NCBI RefSeq assembly: GCF_000317045.1
Contig: NC_019703.1
Span: forward strand, 1,600,501 to 1,664,500
Origin: Geitlerinema sp. PCC 7407
GTDB lineage: Bacteria > Cyanobacteriota > Cyanobacteriia > PCC-7407
DNA length: 64,000 nucleotides
Direction: 5' to 3'
The notes under the pieces are model-generated. The model was given only the letters and a program-made list of their open reading frames with translations. It did no database searches and was not told where the DNA came from. The position numbers and the translations under genes are program-made. Positions 1 through 8,631 of the stretch are shown piece after piece. Position 1 is the first letter of the stretch; each line of letters opens with the position of its first letter.

Positions 1-278
1 TCGACCACCCCCGACAGGTCAAAGGTCACAGTCACGCTGGCCTCGACCGTCGAGCGGCCCCGCCCGCTGTGGGTTTGGTTGACCAGGTCCGGCAAGCGCT
101 CTGCCCGCATTCCTTTGGAGCTAGAGAGGCCCAGGGCAAACAGCAGTGCATCCAGAATATTGGACTTGCCTGAACCATTAGGTCCCGAAATGACCGTAAA
201 GCCATCTAGCAGCGGCACCGCCGTCGTGCCGCCAAAGGATTTGAAATGAGACAGCTCAACCCGTTTAATATGGACCAT
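1..278 (-). CDS. smc: SMC chromosome-partition ATPase, N-terminal fragment cut by window edge
   Basis: Only the first 92 codons lie in the window; the gene continues beyond the left edge. Translation opens [15 protein letters not shown] and carries the Walker A loop GPNGSGKS at residues 32-39, followed by the [11 protein letters not shown] segment. This is the ATP-binding head of SMC, the coiled-coil ATPase that compacts and segregates the chromosome as a dimer with ScpA/ScpB in the nucleoid. The ATG at 278 is chosen because the SMC homology begins at that codon. RecN and RecF share the fold, but the N-terminal wording (HFKSFGG) is that of SMC. Confidence 0.9.
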   Translation of the reverse strand, partial: MVHIKRVELSHFKSFGGTTAVPLLDGFTVISGPNGSGKSNILDALLFALGLSSSKGMRAERLPDLVNQTHSGRGRSTVEASVTVTFDLSGVV

Positions 279-658
279 TCAGGCCAGCCAACCAGACGCT
301 AACAGATTCAATCACCCTTGCGATCGCGCCCCAAGACGCTGGAGCGCTCAGAGTTTTTATATTAGTACAAAAATACTTCTATTTGTCCCTGGCCAAGGAT
401 GCCCCTCAGGTTAGCACGAGGCTCTGTCAGAAAACACGAGCTTTCTCCGCTAGACCAGACAATTTTGGGACAGCTTGCTGGGGTGCTCTCTGGAAACCCG
501 CCAAACTCCGCCAACATAGAAGATGATAGGAAATGCTCAGCGGCGATCGCGCTGTAGCGCTGAGTTGAGACCGTGACGACAATGCGGCGATTAGGATTGC
601 GATCAATACTCAAGAACTTGGCGGCAGGTCATTCCGTAGGATTTCTGGGAGATGTTTG
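279..658. other. Intergenic gap between smc and the EndoU gene
   Basis: This 380-base gap separates divergent genes, so both promoters should lie here. An 83-codon reading frame on the minus strand (362-613) has no recognisable domain, and part of it is translated HIP1 sequence, so I do not call it a gene. A Shine-Dalgarno-like GGGAG at 647-651 precedes the ATG at 659. Confidence 0.5.
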
Positions 659-1471
659 ATGAAGCCTTTTTCGGTTCTAGGGGTGTCCTGGGCGCTAATG
701 GCGGTTCTGGGAGCCTGCACTCTGCCTGCGGATCTGGCGGCCCAGTCTTCTCAGCTGCTGCCGTTCTTTGACACAGTCCAGAATCCGGTTCAGGTGCGCT
801 TCCCCCGCAGCCGGCCGGTAGACGTCACGCCGCCGCCCCCTCAGCTCAATGGGTTTGATCAGGCGGTTTTGGCGGCCTGCGGTCCCTTTGGGAGCGCTGT
901 GCCCGGGAGCCGCTTTCGCAAACTGCTCCAAGACCATCCCCAGGTTTTGGCCCAAGTCCAGCAGGCGGTGGGCGGGGAGCTGCGGCCCGGTCGGCGATCG
1001 CGCGAGGCGTTCCTCGACGATCTCACCCGCGCCTGGAGTCAGCGCCGGGGCTTTACCCACATTTTCTGCGGTGAGCCCAAGGAGGACGGCCAGGTGGGCG
1101 GGCTGCACTATGTCGGGCGCTATTGGCAGCTACAGCAACAGGGCAAGGGCGGCCGCTTGCCCAACAACACCCAGCAGGAAGAAGTGGTTCCCGGCGCGGT
1201 GTACACCGTCGGCGTTGTGATCCGGGCGGGCGATCGCACCTACACCGACACCATCAAAGGCTATCCCTACCCAAGTAATGCCCAGGAGCTGCTGACGGAC
1301 GCGACGCGCCTGCTCAAAGCCCAGGGCAACCGGGAGGGTGCCTGTACCGCCAGCATTCAGGATCGCGATAGCCGCGCTGGGTTTTCGGCCGTCTTTGTGA
1401 GCAACGGCTCAGCTATCGTCACCTACTACCCAGACGCCACGCCCCGGGGCAATGCGTGCCGCAGCCGCTAG
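659..1471 (+). CDS. Exported EndoU-family nuclease, probable lipoprotein
   Basis: A 270-residue protein with a hydrophobic N-terminus ending in LGAC (Cys20), a plausible though not ideal lipobox, so it is probably exported and lipid-anchored. The C-terminal half matches the bacterial EndoU fold: His134 in THIFCGE, His150 in GGLHY, and Lys200 in IKGYPY, followed by a beta-rich end with Tyr256/Tyr257. The two histidines are 16 residues apart, as in XendoU (His162/His178), and the lysine follows at a similar distance. EndoU enzymes cut RNA after uridine; bacterial members are often toxin tips such as CdiA-CT, but here the domain is free-standing behind a Pro-rich linker. No immunity gene adjoins it. 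The ATG at 659 is preferred to the in-frame TTG at 656. Its stop overlaps that of the convergent amidase. Confidence 0.75.
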   Translation: MKPFSVLGVSWALMAVLGACTLPADLAAQSSQLLPFFDTVQNPVQVRFPRSRPVDVTPPPPQLNGFDQAVLAACGPFGSAVPGSRFRKLLQDHPQVLAQVQQAVGGELRPGRRSREAFLDDLTRAWSQRRGFTHIFCGEPKEDGQVGGLHYVGRYWQLQQQGKGGRLPNNTQQEEVVPGAVYTVGVVIRAGDRTYTDTIKGYPYPSNAQELLTDATRLLKAQGNREGACTASIQDRDSRAGFSAVFVSNGSAIVTYYPDATPRGNACRSR

Positions 1472-2904
1472 GACGCTTCGAGGGCTTGTAGGGCCGTTGG
1501 CCGCTGACGAGGAACGGTGGGCAAGGTGGCTTCGAGGTGCGCGGCCAGAGCGATGATGGTGGCTTCGTCGCCCGGTTTGCCGACCAGCTGCAGGGCGATC
1601 GGTAAGCCCTGCTCGTCTAGGCCGACGGGAAGGGCGATCGCTGGCTGACCCGAAGCATTGAACGGGGGGCTGAAGGCGATCCACTGGGTCATCTTCTCGA
1701 GCACGACCTCGGGCGCTAGATCAGCCCACGCGCCCACTCGAATGGGGGAGTGCAGATAAACCGGCGTGATCAGGACATCTAGGGATTCAAACAGCCCGAC
1801 AATTTGCCGCGCGATGACTTGCATCTGGGCGACGGCCTGGAGATAGCTGGCGCAGGAGCCGCTGCGCTCCAGAAGCCAGCGATTGACGGGGCTCAAGATT
1901 TCTGGGGGGAGTCCGGCGGCGGCGACGCCGGCCTGCCAGACAGTGGTGAAGGGTTCCACGAGACCGGCCAAGTCTAGCTGGGTGGGGATCAGCTGATGCC
2001 CCAGCCCCTCAAGGTGCTGGGCGACGCGCTCGACGGCCTGCTGATAGGGCGCTACGGCCTGACCGATGGGCTGAATCTCTGAAGAAAACCCGATCCGCAG
2101 CGATCGCCCTGCGCCCCGCTGAGCGCCTTCGAGGGCCGTTTTGACAAAAGGCTGGGCGGGATTGGGCAGCCAGTAGGGGTCCCCAGTCACGTAGCCCGAC
2201 AGCACGTCTAGCAAAGCCGCCGCATCTGCCACCGATCGCCCCAGGGGACCATTGGTGGCGATGCCGCTCAGGCGATCGCCCACCGGGGCGTGAGTAATTC
2301 GTCCCCGCGACGGCTTGATCCCCACAATGCCGCAGCAGGCGGCGGGTCCCCGGATCGACCCGCCGCCGTCGGAGCCCTGAGCCAGGGCGCACAGTCCGGC
2401 CGCCACCGCCACCGCTGCGCCGCCGCTGGATCCCCCGGGTGTGTAGTCCAGATCCCACGGATTGCGCGCAGGCGGCAGACCCTCGGGCTCGGTGTAGGGA
2501 AAGGAGCCTAGCTCAGAGGTCGCCGTTTTGCCGAGCAGGACGAAGCCTGCCCCCCGAATGCGCATGACCACGCCGTCGTCGTAGGGGGCTTCTTGCTGGA
2601 GCAGAGCCCGGTTACCGTAGCTGCACGGCACCCCAGCCACCGGATTCAAATCTTTGATCGAAATCGGCACCCCAAAGAAGGGCGGGAGTGCCGACGGATC
2701 GCTCTGGGCCAGCGTTTCGGTTTGGGCGGTTGCCTGGGCGATCGCCTGCTCTCCCATCACCGTAAAGTAGCTGCCTAGATGGGGATTGAGGCGTTCGATG
2801 CGATCGAGGTACAGCGTTGTCACCTCCAGGGGTGACAGCTGTTTTTGGCGAATCAGGTCAGCCTGGTGAAGCGCAGACGCAAAGGCTAAATCCGTTGGGT
2901 TCAT
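1468..2904 (-). CDS. Amidase signature family hydrolase
   Basis: A 478-residue enzyme of the amidase signature family, which hydrolyses carboxamides. The Ser-cisSer-Lys triad is visible: Lys84 in PISIKD, Ser159 in GGSSGG, and nucleophile Ser183 in GGGSIRGPA. The spacings of 75 and 24 residues match GatA. Length fits GatA, indoleacetamide hydrolase and general amidases; with no gatB/gatC nearby and a generic C-terminus, I call it a general amidase of unknown substrate. The frame extends upstream to 3042, but homology begins at MNPTDLAFA, so the ATG at 2904 is used. Gene lies 245 bases behind the Trypco1 gene on the same strand. Confidence 0.9.
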   Translation of the reverse strand: MNPTDLAFASALHQADLIRQKQLSPLEVTTLYLDRIERLNPHLGSYFTVMGEQAIAQATAQTETLAQSDPSALPPFFGVPISIKDLNPVAGVPCSYGNRALLQQEAPYDDGVVMRIRGAGFVLLGKTATSELGSFPYTEPEGLPPARNPWDLDYTPGGSSGGAAVAVAAGLCALAQGSDGGGSIRGPAACCGIVGIKPSRGRITHAPVGDRLSGIATNGPLGRSVADAAALLDVLSGYVTGDPYWLPNPAQPFVKTALEGAQRGAGRSLRIGFSSEIQPIGQAVAPYQQAVERVAQHLEGLGHQLIPTQLDLAGLVEPFTTVWQAGVAAAGLPPEILSPVNRWLLERSGSCASYLQAVAQMQVIARQIVGLFESLDVLITPVYLHSPIRVGAWADLAPEVVLEKMTQWIAFSPPFNASGQPAIALPVGLDEQGLPIALQLVGKPGDEATIIALAAHLEATLPTVPRQRPTALQALEAS

Positions 2905-3149
2905 TGTTAGGTTATCCCGTCCCATGCAACAGCGGAGCGCAGCTTTGAGCATACAGCGGTTGGATGCTGTCGCTGTATGCCTCGGGTCGTTTGCACAGCC
3001 ATTGCGCAGTCTTTGCAAACAATCCCGCCTGCTTTGCTCCACTGCTCATTGTGGCGAAAAGTCCCCAAAGGGCGATCGCCGTGGGACACCTTTTCCATCG
3101 GTCCCCTCAACTAGACCAGTTCGGCGGCTCGATTGGGCAGCGCGCTTTG

Positions 3150-3590
3150 CTAGGCCTCTCGCTGGGGAAAAGAGCACTCCACCGTGATTTTGATATTGCT
3201 CTCGGCGGTGCCCTTGGTGATGTAGGGGACCCCCATTTCACCCCCGACTTTCAGGCCAAACTCCATGGTCACTTTGTCAATGTTGGCCACGGCGACTTGC
3301 CGAAAGGCATTGAGGGTATAGGCGGTGTAGGTGCGAATGGTGTGCTCGATGGCCTGGAAATTTTGCAGGGCGGCCTCTTGCGGAGGGCGATCGCCATTGG
3401 CGACTGGCGCAACGCTGGCCCGTCCCCAGCCTTTGTCCCCTGCGCCATAGTCTGCCCGAGTCAATTCCCGGGGCACTTCGCTGGCTCCTTGGGAACTGGG
3501 TGTCTTGACCGCCGGAGCCTGAATGTTTTCTGTGGTCTCCATGTAGATCACGGTGCCATCTTCTAGGCGAATGGGGGTGAGCTGGGCCAT
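3150..3590 (-). CDS. Trypco1-domain (CU044_2847 family) protein
   Basis: A 146-residue cytoplasmic protein with no signal or membrane segment. It opens with LEDGTVIYMET and ends with TMEFGLKVGGEMGVPYITKG followed by ESNIKITVE, the two conserved blocks of the CU044_2847 family, also named trypsin-co-occurring domain 1 (Trypco1). The middle (residues 30-75) is a low-complexity Pro/Ala insert. From published comparative genomics, Trypco1 domains accompany trypsin-like peptidases and effector-associated domains in bacterial conflict systems; solitary copies are frequent in cyanobacteria. Here neighbours are an amidase and divergent folD, with no peptidase or NTPase adjacent. The biochemical role is unknown. 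Confidence 0.75.
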   Translation of the reverse strand: MAQLTPIRLEDGTVIYMETTENIQAPAVKTPSSQGASEVPRELTRADYGAGDKGWGRASVAPVANGDRPPQEAALQNFQAIEHTIRTYTAYTLNAFRQVAVANIDKVTMEFGLKVGGEMGVPYITKGTAESNIKITVECSFPQREA

Positions 3591-3890
3591 AGCGCGCGCT
3601 TCCTTAATGACTCGGTTGGCAAATGCTTTCCTACGCTAGCGGCTTCCTGGGAGGCCGTTAAGGTGGGTGAGAGCCCTCTAGGGGAAAAGTGGGCCGCTTT
3701 GGCTGGCTGGGAGCAAAAGTGGGGCCTGTGCCCCTTGACCTGAACCCGCCGAGAAAGCTGGAGAAACCCTGAACTTGGGAGTCGTGCGCGGGAACTGCTG
3801 CCCAAAATGCGGCCGGATCTGAGACACTGGTAAGGTTTGGCGTATCCGCCGATTCCAACTCTATTCTTTTCGCTCGCTAGTGTTCTGCTG
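3591..3890. other. Divergent promoter region, Trypco1 gene / folD
   Basis: These 300 bases between two divergent genes must contain both promoters. I see no confident -10/-35 pair, operator or RNA fold. The folD frame is open back to 3837, but only through a TTG, so that part is treated as untranslated. Confidence 0.4.
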
Positions 3891-4772
3891 ATGTCTTCCC
3901 AAACTGGCTCGATTTTGGACGGAAAGACCTTAGCGCAGCGGATCCAAACCGAACTGCGCGATCGCATTCAAACGCTTCAGCCTCGCGTCGGCAGACCTCC
4001 GGGGCTAGCGGTGCTCATGGTCGGTGACAACCCCGCGAGCGCTGCCTACGTTCGCAACAAGGAGCGCTCCTGCGAACGCGTTGGCATTGCCTCCTTTGGC
4101 AAGCACTTCCCGACGCAAACCAGCCAGGCCGAGCTCGAAGACACCATTCATCAGCTCAACGAAGACGATCGCGTCGATGGCATCTTGGTCCAGCTTCCCC
4201 TGCCGGCTCACCTCGAAGCGGTGCCGCTGCTCTACCAGATTCACCCGGACAAAGACGCAGACGGTCTGCACCCGGTGAACCTGGGCCGCCTGGTACGGGG
4301 TGAGCCGGGACTGCGGAGCTGCACGCCCGCTGGCGTGATGAAGATTTTGTCAGCCTACGACGTGGCGATCGCCGGTAAGCAAGTCGTCGTTGTCGGTCGC
4401 AGCATCCTGGTCGGCAAGCCCCTTGCCCTAATGCTGCTGGAGGCCAACGCCACTGTGACCATTGCCCACTCGCGGACCGCCAACCTCGCCGAGGTGACCC
4501 GCAGCGCCGACATTCTGGTCGCCGCCGTCGGCAAGCCCGACGTTATCACCGGCGACATGGTCAAGCCCGGCGCTGTCGTGATCGACGTTGGGATCAACCG
4601 AGTAGATGGCCCTGACGGTCAGTCTCGCCTCGTGGGCGATGTCGAGTACGATACAGCCCGCCAAGTTGCGAGCCTCATCACCCCGGTGCCCGGCGGCGTT
4701 GGCCCCATGACCGTCGCCATGCTGCTCGAAAACACCGTCTGGAGCTACTGTCAGCGCCACGGCCTTGCCTAG
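3891..4772 (+). CDS. folD: Methylenetetrahydrofolate dehydrogenase / cyclohydrolase
   Basis: A 293-residue bifunctional enzyme that interconverts 5,10-methylene-, 5,10-methenyl- and 10-formyl-tetrahydrofolate, using NADP, in one-carbon metabolism. Diagnostic features: Tyr53 and catalytic Lys57 in [14 protein letters not shown] in the substrate site, the nucleotide-binding GRSILVGKP, and the C-terminal PGGVGPMT signature. The ATG at 3891 gives the usual start ([11 protein letters not shown]); the longer frame starts at TTG and adds a non-homologous hydrophobic stretch. It is followed 152 bases later by crtE on the same strand. Confidence 0.97.
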   Translation: MSSQTGSILDGKTLAQRIQTELRDRIQTLQPRVGRPPGLAVLMVGDNPASAAYVRNKERSCERVGIASFGKHFPTQTSQAELEDTIHQLNEDDRVDGILVQLPLPAHLEAVPLLYQIHPDKDADGLHPVNLGRLVRGEPGLRSCTPAGVMKILSAYDVAIAGKQVVVVGRSILVGKPLALMLLEANATVTIAHSRTANLAEVTRSADILVAAVGKPDVITGDMVKPGAVVIDVGINRVDGPDGQSRLVGDVEYDTARQVASLITPVPGGVGPMTVAMLLENTVWSYCQRHGLA

Positions 4773-4779
4773 AAGGCCC

Positions 4780-4840
4780 CAAAGAGGGGGCCGGGGTCTG
4801 GCAACCTTGGCTTCGCCTGACCTGAACCCCTCTTTGTGTT
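4780..4840 (+). terminator. Possible folD terminator hairpin
   Basis: CAAAGAGGGG at 4780-4789 can pair with CCCCTCTTTG at 4827-4836, a perfect 10-bp stem with a long, partly structured loop just after the folD stop. The following TGTT is a poor U-tract, so termination may be partial. Confidence 0.45.
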
Positions 4841-4924
4841 CAATGTGGACAGCTAGCCCCGTAGAATGAGTTACAGGAAACCCCGCTCCAGGCTGCACAG
4901 CATGACGAGGGGACCCAGCAGGAC

Positions 4925-5878
4925 ATGTCAATGACCAGTACAAGGGATCAAAGAGTGATAGCGGATGAGGCGATCGCGCCCCAAAGGGAGACCCCGTTTG
5001 ATTTGAAGGCCTACCTGACAGCGCGTCAGGTCCAGGTCGAGGCAGCTCTCGACGCATCGGTGCCGATGAGCTACCCCGAGACGGTATACGAAGCGATGCG
5101 CTACTCGCTGCTGGCGGGTGGCAAACGCCTTCGACCCATTCTGTGCTTAGCGACCTGCGAGCTAGCTGGCGGCACGTCCGAAATGGCCATGCCCACAGCC
5201 TGTGCGCTGGAAATGATTCACACCATGTCCTTGATCCATGACGACCTGCCCGCCATGGACAACGATGACTACCGTCGCGGTAAACTTACCAACCACAAGG
5301 TTTACGGTGAGGACGTGGCGATCTTGGCAGGGGATGGTCTGCTGGCTTACTCCTTCGAGTACATCGCAAGCCAAACGCGCAATGTTCCGGCGGAGCGGGT
5401 GCTGCAAGTCGTGACTCAAGTCGCCCGTGCTGTGGGTGCGGCGGGCTTGGTGGGTGGCCAGGTCGTCGACCTCGAATCCGAGGGTCGCAGCGATGTTTCC
5501 ATCGAAACCCTGAACTACATCCACACCCACAAAACTGCTGCGCTACTGGAGGCGTCGGTGGTGTCCGGGGCCGTGCTGGCAGGTGCCTCGGCTGAGCTAC
5601 AGCAAAGCCTCTCGCGCTACGCCCAAAATATTGGCCTTGCGTTCCAGATCGTGGATGATATTCTCGACATCACAGCGACCCAAGAGGAACTGGGCAAGTC
5701 TGTGGGCAAGGATCTCCAAGCCCAAAAGGTGACCTACCCCAGCCTGTGGGGAATCGAGGAGTCCCAGCGCCAAGCTGCCCAGCTCATCGAGTCTGCCAAG
5801 GCTGAGCTGGACGCGACCAATCCCAACGCCCAGCCGCTGCTGGCGATCGCCGATTACATCGTTGCCCGGACTCACTAA
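4925..5878 (+). CDS. crtE: Geranylgeranyl diphosphate synthase
   Basis: A 317-residue trans-isoprenyl diphosphate synthase. It condenses isopentenyl diphosphate with allylic primers to make GGPP, the precursor of carotenoids, phytol and prenylquinones. The first aspartate-rich motif is DDLPAMD (residues 106-112) and the second is [16 protein letters not shown] carries the IPP-binding Lys/Arg. The wide DDx4D motif is typical of bacterial and plastid GGPP/FPP synthases; in cyanobacteria the single enzyme of this type is GGPP synthase. Two close ATGs (4925, 4931) are both possible starts. The next gene, a DUF212 protein, follows after 71 bases. Confidence 0.93.
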   Translation: MSMTSTRDQRVIADEAIAPQRETPFDLKAYLTARQVQVEAALDASVPMSYPETVYEAMRYSLLAGGKRLRPILCLATCELAGGTSEMAMPTACALEMIHTMSLIHDDLPAMDNDDYRRGKLTNHKVYGEDVAILAGDGLLAYSFEYIASQTRNVPAERVLQVVTQVARAVGAAGLVGGQVVDLESEGRSDVSIETLNYIHTHKTAALLEASVVSGAVLAGASAELQQSLSRYAQNIGLAFQIVDDILDITATQEELGKSVGKDLQAQKVTYPSLWGIEESQRQAAQLIESAKAELDATNPNAQPLLAIADYIVARTH

Positions 5879-5949
5879 GCACCTGGGGCTTGCGGTAAAC
5901 CTCTCCGTGGATTCGCTTCTCACGTCATCCTTCTTCATTCGTAGAAATC

Positions 5950-6414
5950 ATGCAGGACATTGGCGATATTCTCAGCAATCGGACTCTCCTGGTTGCCCTT
6001 TTAGCCTGTCTCATTGCTCAAGTGCTCAAGGTGATCGTTGAGTTTGCGCGTCATGGCAAGGTCAATCTGCGGGCCCTGGTCGAAACGGGAGGGATGCCCA
6101 GCGCTCACTCTGCCCTGGTAACGGCCCTGGCAACCGGCGTTGGCCTTAGCGTGGGCTGGGCCAGCAATGAGTTTGCTGTTGCCCTGATTTTCGCCATCAT
6201 CGTGATGTACGATGCTGCCGGAGTGCGCCAGGCTGCGGGCAAGCAGGCCAAGATCCTCAACCAAATCATCGATGAGGTCTTCCGAGACGAGTACCAGTTC
6301 AACGAAGACCGTCTCAAGGAGCTGCTGGGGCATACTCCGGTACAGGTGATTATCGGCTCGATGCTGGGAGTGGCGATCGCCTGGCTCTCGACGGTAGCTG
6401 CTCCTGCCTACTAG
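5950..6414 (+). CDS. Divergent PAP2 / DUF212 membrane protein
   Basis: A 154-residue membrane protein of the DUF212 family (divergent PAP2, distantly related to acid phosphatase / vanadium haloperoxidase). Hydrophobic segments lie near residues 10-28, 50-80 and 130-152. The conserved TGGMPSAHSALV and GVRQAAGKQAKILN stretches are present. PAP2 relatives remove phosphate from lipid phosphates or prenyl diphosphates, and the position directly behind crtE suggests a prenyl-phosphate role; that is inference only. A strong bidirectional hairpin follows. Confidence 0.85.
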   Translation: MQDIGDILSNRTLLVALLACLIAQVLKVIVEFARHGKVNLRALVETGGMPSAHSALVTALATGVGLSVGWASNEFAVALIFAIIVMYDAAGVRQAAGKQAKILNQIIDEVFRDEYQFNEDRLKELLGHTPVQVIIGSMLGVAIAWLSTVAAPAY

Positions 6415-6488
6415 GCGCTGACCGTTTTTTGTCAGACCCTGCGATATTCAAGAGCTCCCAATAGCTCCCGAGTGATCTGTAACTAATG

Positions 6489-6529
6489 CGAACACCCCCC
6501 CGCACGTTTCTTATGCGGGGGGGTGTTCG
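6489..6529. terminator. Strong bidirectional terminator hairpin
   Basis: A perfect 16-bp stem (6489-6504 with 6514-6529) encloses a 9-base loop and includes seven consecutive C:G pairs. It lies between the convergent ends of the DUF212 gene and the exported-protein gene, so it can stop transcription from both sides, although U-tracts are short. Confidence 0.8.
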
Positions 6530-6569
6530 TGTTTGAAGATTTCGGCCCGATCGCCGGGTGTGCTGGGAG

Positions 6570-7274
6570 CTACGGAGCAGGAGAGTCGGCGGGCTCGGAC
6601 GTCTCTGGGGACTCTGCCGCTGAGGTTGCGGACTGCTCGGCAACTTCAGCCGTCAAGACGACCACGCGACTGCTATCGACCAAAATCGGCCAGAAGCCCT
6701 GACGGGTCAGGCGCTGTAGCAGCTCCATTGCAGCCTGCTGATCGCGGGTGCTGTTGGCCAAGAGGTAGGGCTTTTGGCCGTAGACGGCTAGCCCCACGGG
6801 GCTGTTGGTAGCTTGAGCCAGCCGGGTCGCGGTTTCGGGCTGGCTGAAGTACTCCACCAGAACCACGTAGCCTGTGGGGAGCGATCGCGGTCCGTAGTCT
6901 TGGTCTTCTGCCGGTGCCTCCGAGGAAGTGACCTCGGGCGATCGCGCAATGAAAGCAGGCAGCGCCAAGTTGTCGTAGACATAGCGCGCCCAGCTGCTGG
7001 CCTCCGAATCCGTCTCAAACCCCGAGACCCGCACTACCACATCCTTGAGATAGCGGCACGGGGTGGCCGCCAGCTTGGCAGGGATGGCGCGACGGACCCG
7101 CTGCTGCCCTTCGGCGGTCGGCGCGACCACCAAAACCAAGGGCTCTTGGCCCTGGGGTGGCTGGCACTCCGCATAATTGGTCGTCTGGGCCTGGCTCGGC
7201 GCGATCGCGCTGCCCACCATACCGAGCCCAAGGCCGCCAGCCACCAGCGATCTTTGGAATCTACGAATCCACAT
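6570..7274 (-). CDS. Exported protein with SPOR-like segments, function unknown
   Basis: A 234-residue protein with a signal peptide (RRFQRSLVAGGLGLGMVGSA, then cleavage near APSQAQ). The mature part has two segments, about residues 45-110 and 130-210, each ending in patterns such as CRYLKDVVVRVSGFETDSEA and QGFWPILVDSSRVVVL that resemble the beta-alpha-beta units of SPOR peptidoglycan-binding domains. The C-terminus is an Ala/Ser/Glu/Pro tail. It is last in the minus-strand run behind pdxJ and ycf54 (69 bases after ycf54). I cannot name a function; a periplasmic or envelope role is inferred from the signal peptide. Confidence 0.65.
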   Translation of the reverse strand: MWIRRFQRSLVAGGLGLGMVGSAIAPSQAQTTNYAECQPPQGQEPLVLVVAPTAEGQQRVRRAIPAKLAATPCRYLKDVVVRVSGFETDSEASSWARYVYDNLALPAFIARSPEVTSSEAPAEDQDYGPRSLPTGYVVLVEYFSQPETATRLAQATNSPVGLAVYGQKPYLLANSTRDQQAAMELLQRLTRQGFWPILVDSSRVVVLTAEVAEQSATSAAESPETSEPADSPAP

Positions 7275-7343
7275 TACGCCTTCCTCCTGAGCATTGAGCG
7301 AGAGATCCGCAGGCTCCCGCCAGTTGGTTCAAGCTGATGCCAG

Positions 7344-7670
7344 CTACACCGACGCCAAAGAGGCCAGCGGGTCTGCAATGGTGGCCGAGGGCGCCTCAAA
7401 GGAGCCAGTCGCCACAAACTCCAGCCGCAGCTTGAGCCAGGTGATGAATTGGGGATTGGTGGAGACGATCGCAGCCGCAGGCTGGGGGCACTTGGCCTTG
7501 ATCTCGGCCAGCTCGGGCGCATCCAAAAAGGCCGGCTGCTTGATCAGCCAAAAGTCAATTTCCCGCTCCTGCTCTTGATAGTTGCGGGTCCGTTCCTTGA
7601 GCACCTCGTCGAGGGGTTCCTCTTCGAGCAGAAAGCGCTGGCTAGCCGCCAAGAAATAGTAGGTTGTCAT
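7344..7670 (-). CDS. ycf54: Ycf54 family, MgPME cyclase-associated protein
   Basis: A 108-residue protein matching Ycf54 (DUF2488) along its whole length: TTYYFLAASQRFLLEEEPL, then EIDFWLIKQPAFLDAPE, KCPQPAAAIVST and FITWLKLRLEFV. Ycf54 is needed for a stable and active aerobic Mg-protoporphyrin IX monomethylester cyclase (with AcsF/CycI), which forms ring E of chlorophyll. The frame is open to 7712, but family homology starts at the ATG at 7670. It lies 73 bases behind pdxJ on the same strand. Confidence 0.93.
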   Translation of the reverse strand: MTTYYFLAASQRFLLEEEPLDEVLKERTRNYQEQEREIDFWLIKQPAFLDAPELAEIKAKCPQPAAAIVSTNPQFITWLKLRLEFVATGSFEAPSATIADPLASLASV

Positions 7671-7743
7671 CGTTGATAGCCCTCCCAATGGTTTTGAAAT
7701 TCTCGTTGTCAAACTCAGTCAAAATCTGTGGCTGTTGCGGGGA

Positions 7744-8466
7744 CTAGGCTTCGCCGCGAATAATTTGCCGCATTTCCCGCACAGCGCGCTCTAGGCCCAC
7801 CAAAGCCGCTCGGCTGATGATGGTGTGGCCAATGTTGAGCTCTTCCATACCGGGCAAACAGGCCACAGGGTAGGTATTCCAGTAGGTCAGGCCGTGGCCT
7901 GCGTTGATCCGTAGACCTGCCCCCAGCGCTTGCTGACAGCCTGCTTCTAGCGCGGCTAGTTCCTGGGCCTGGGCTTCGTCGGTTTTTGCTTCGGCGTACC
8001 GGCCGGTGTGCAGCTCAATAAACAGGGCACGGGTGTCCGCAGAGGCCTGGATCTGGGCCGGGTCGGCGTCGATGAAGAGGCTGACGGGAATGCCGGCGTC
8101 TTGCAGCGTGCCTACGACGGTTTTCATGCGCTCTAGCTGACCGGCGATGTCGAGGCCCCCTTCGGTGGTGACTTCTTCGCGACGCTCGGGCACCAAGGTG
8201 ACATAGTCGGGCTTGATGTCGAGGGCGATCGCCACCATTTCATCGGTTGCGGCCATTTCGAGGTTGAGATGGGTCCGCACGGTCTGGCGCAGCAGCCGCA
8301 CATCGCGATCCTGGATGTGACGGCGGTCTTCGCGCAGGTGGACGGTAATGCCATCTGCTCCGCCCAGCTCTGCTAAAACAGCTGCTGCGACCGGGTCAGG
8401 CTCCACAGTGCGGCGAGCCTGGCGAATGGTTGCAATGTGATCGATGTTGACACCGAGGGTAGGCAA
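7744..8466 (-). CDS. pdxJ: Pyridoxine 5'-phosphate synthase
   Basis: A 240-residue PdxJ. It condenses 1-deoxyxylulose 5-phosphate with 3-amino-2-oxopropyl phosphate to give pyridoxine 5'-phosphate in the DXP-dependent vitamin B6 route. Conserved blocks are [55 protein letters not shown] and [12 protein letters not shown]. The homology begins exactly at a TTG (8464-8466), so a TTG start is assigned; no ATG fits. Same-strand neighbours are ilvD upstream (165 bases) and ycf54 downstream. Confidence 0.96.
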   Translation of the reverse strand: MPTLGVNIDHIATIRQARRTVEPDPVAAAVLAELGGADGITVHLREDRRHIQDRDVRLLRQTVRTHLNLEMAATDEMVAIALDIKPDYVTLVPERREEVTTEGGLDIAGQLERMKTVVGTLQDAGIPVSLFIDADPAQIQASADTRALFIELHTGRYAEAKTDEAQAQELAALEAGCQQALGAGLRINAGHGLTYWNTYPVACLPGMEELNIGHTIISRAALVGLERAVREMRQIIRGEA

Positions 8467-8631
8467 ACTTCGTTCTCCCTTTTGCCGTGCACAGTCCGCC
8501 CCCTATTCTACAGCGGTTTTCGGGCCGATTTGGGTTGATCGGGGGCGGGGATGGGGCGATCGCAGCGCCTGCCTCGCTGGAAGCAAAGCCAGCGCGCGAT
8601 CGTTCATTTGAACTTCAGAGGCGAGACGTCT

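Noticed and set aside
362-613. 83-codon minus-strand reading frame
   Set aside because: No domain, no ribosome site seen, and part of it is translated HIP1; probably chance.
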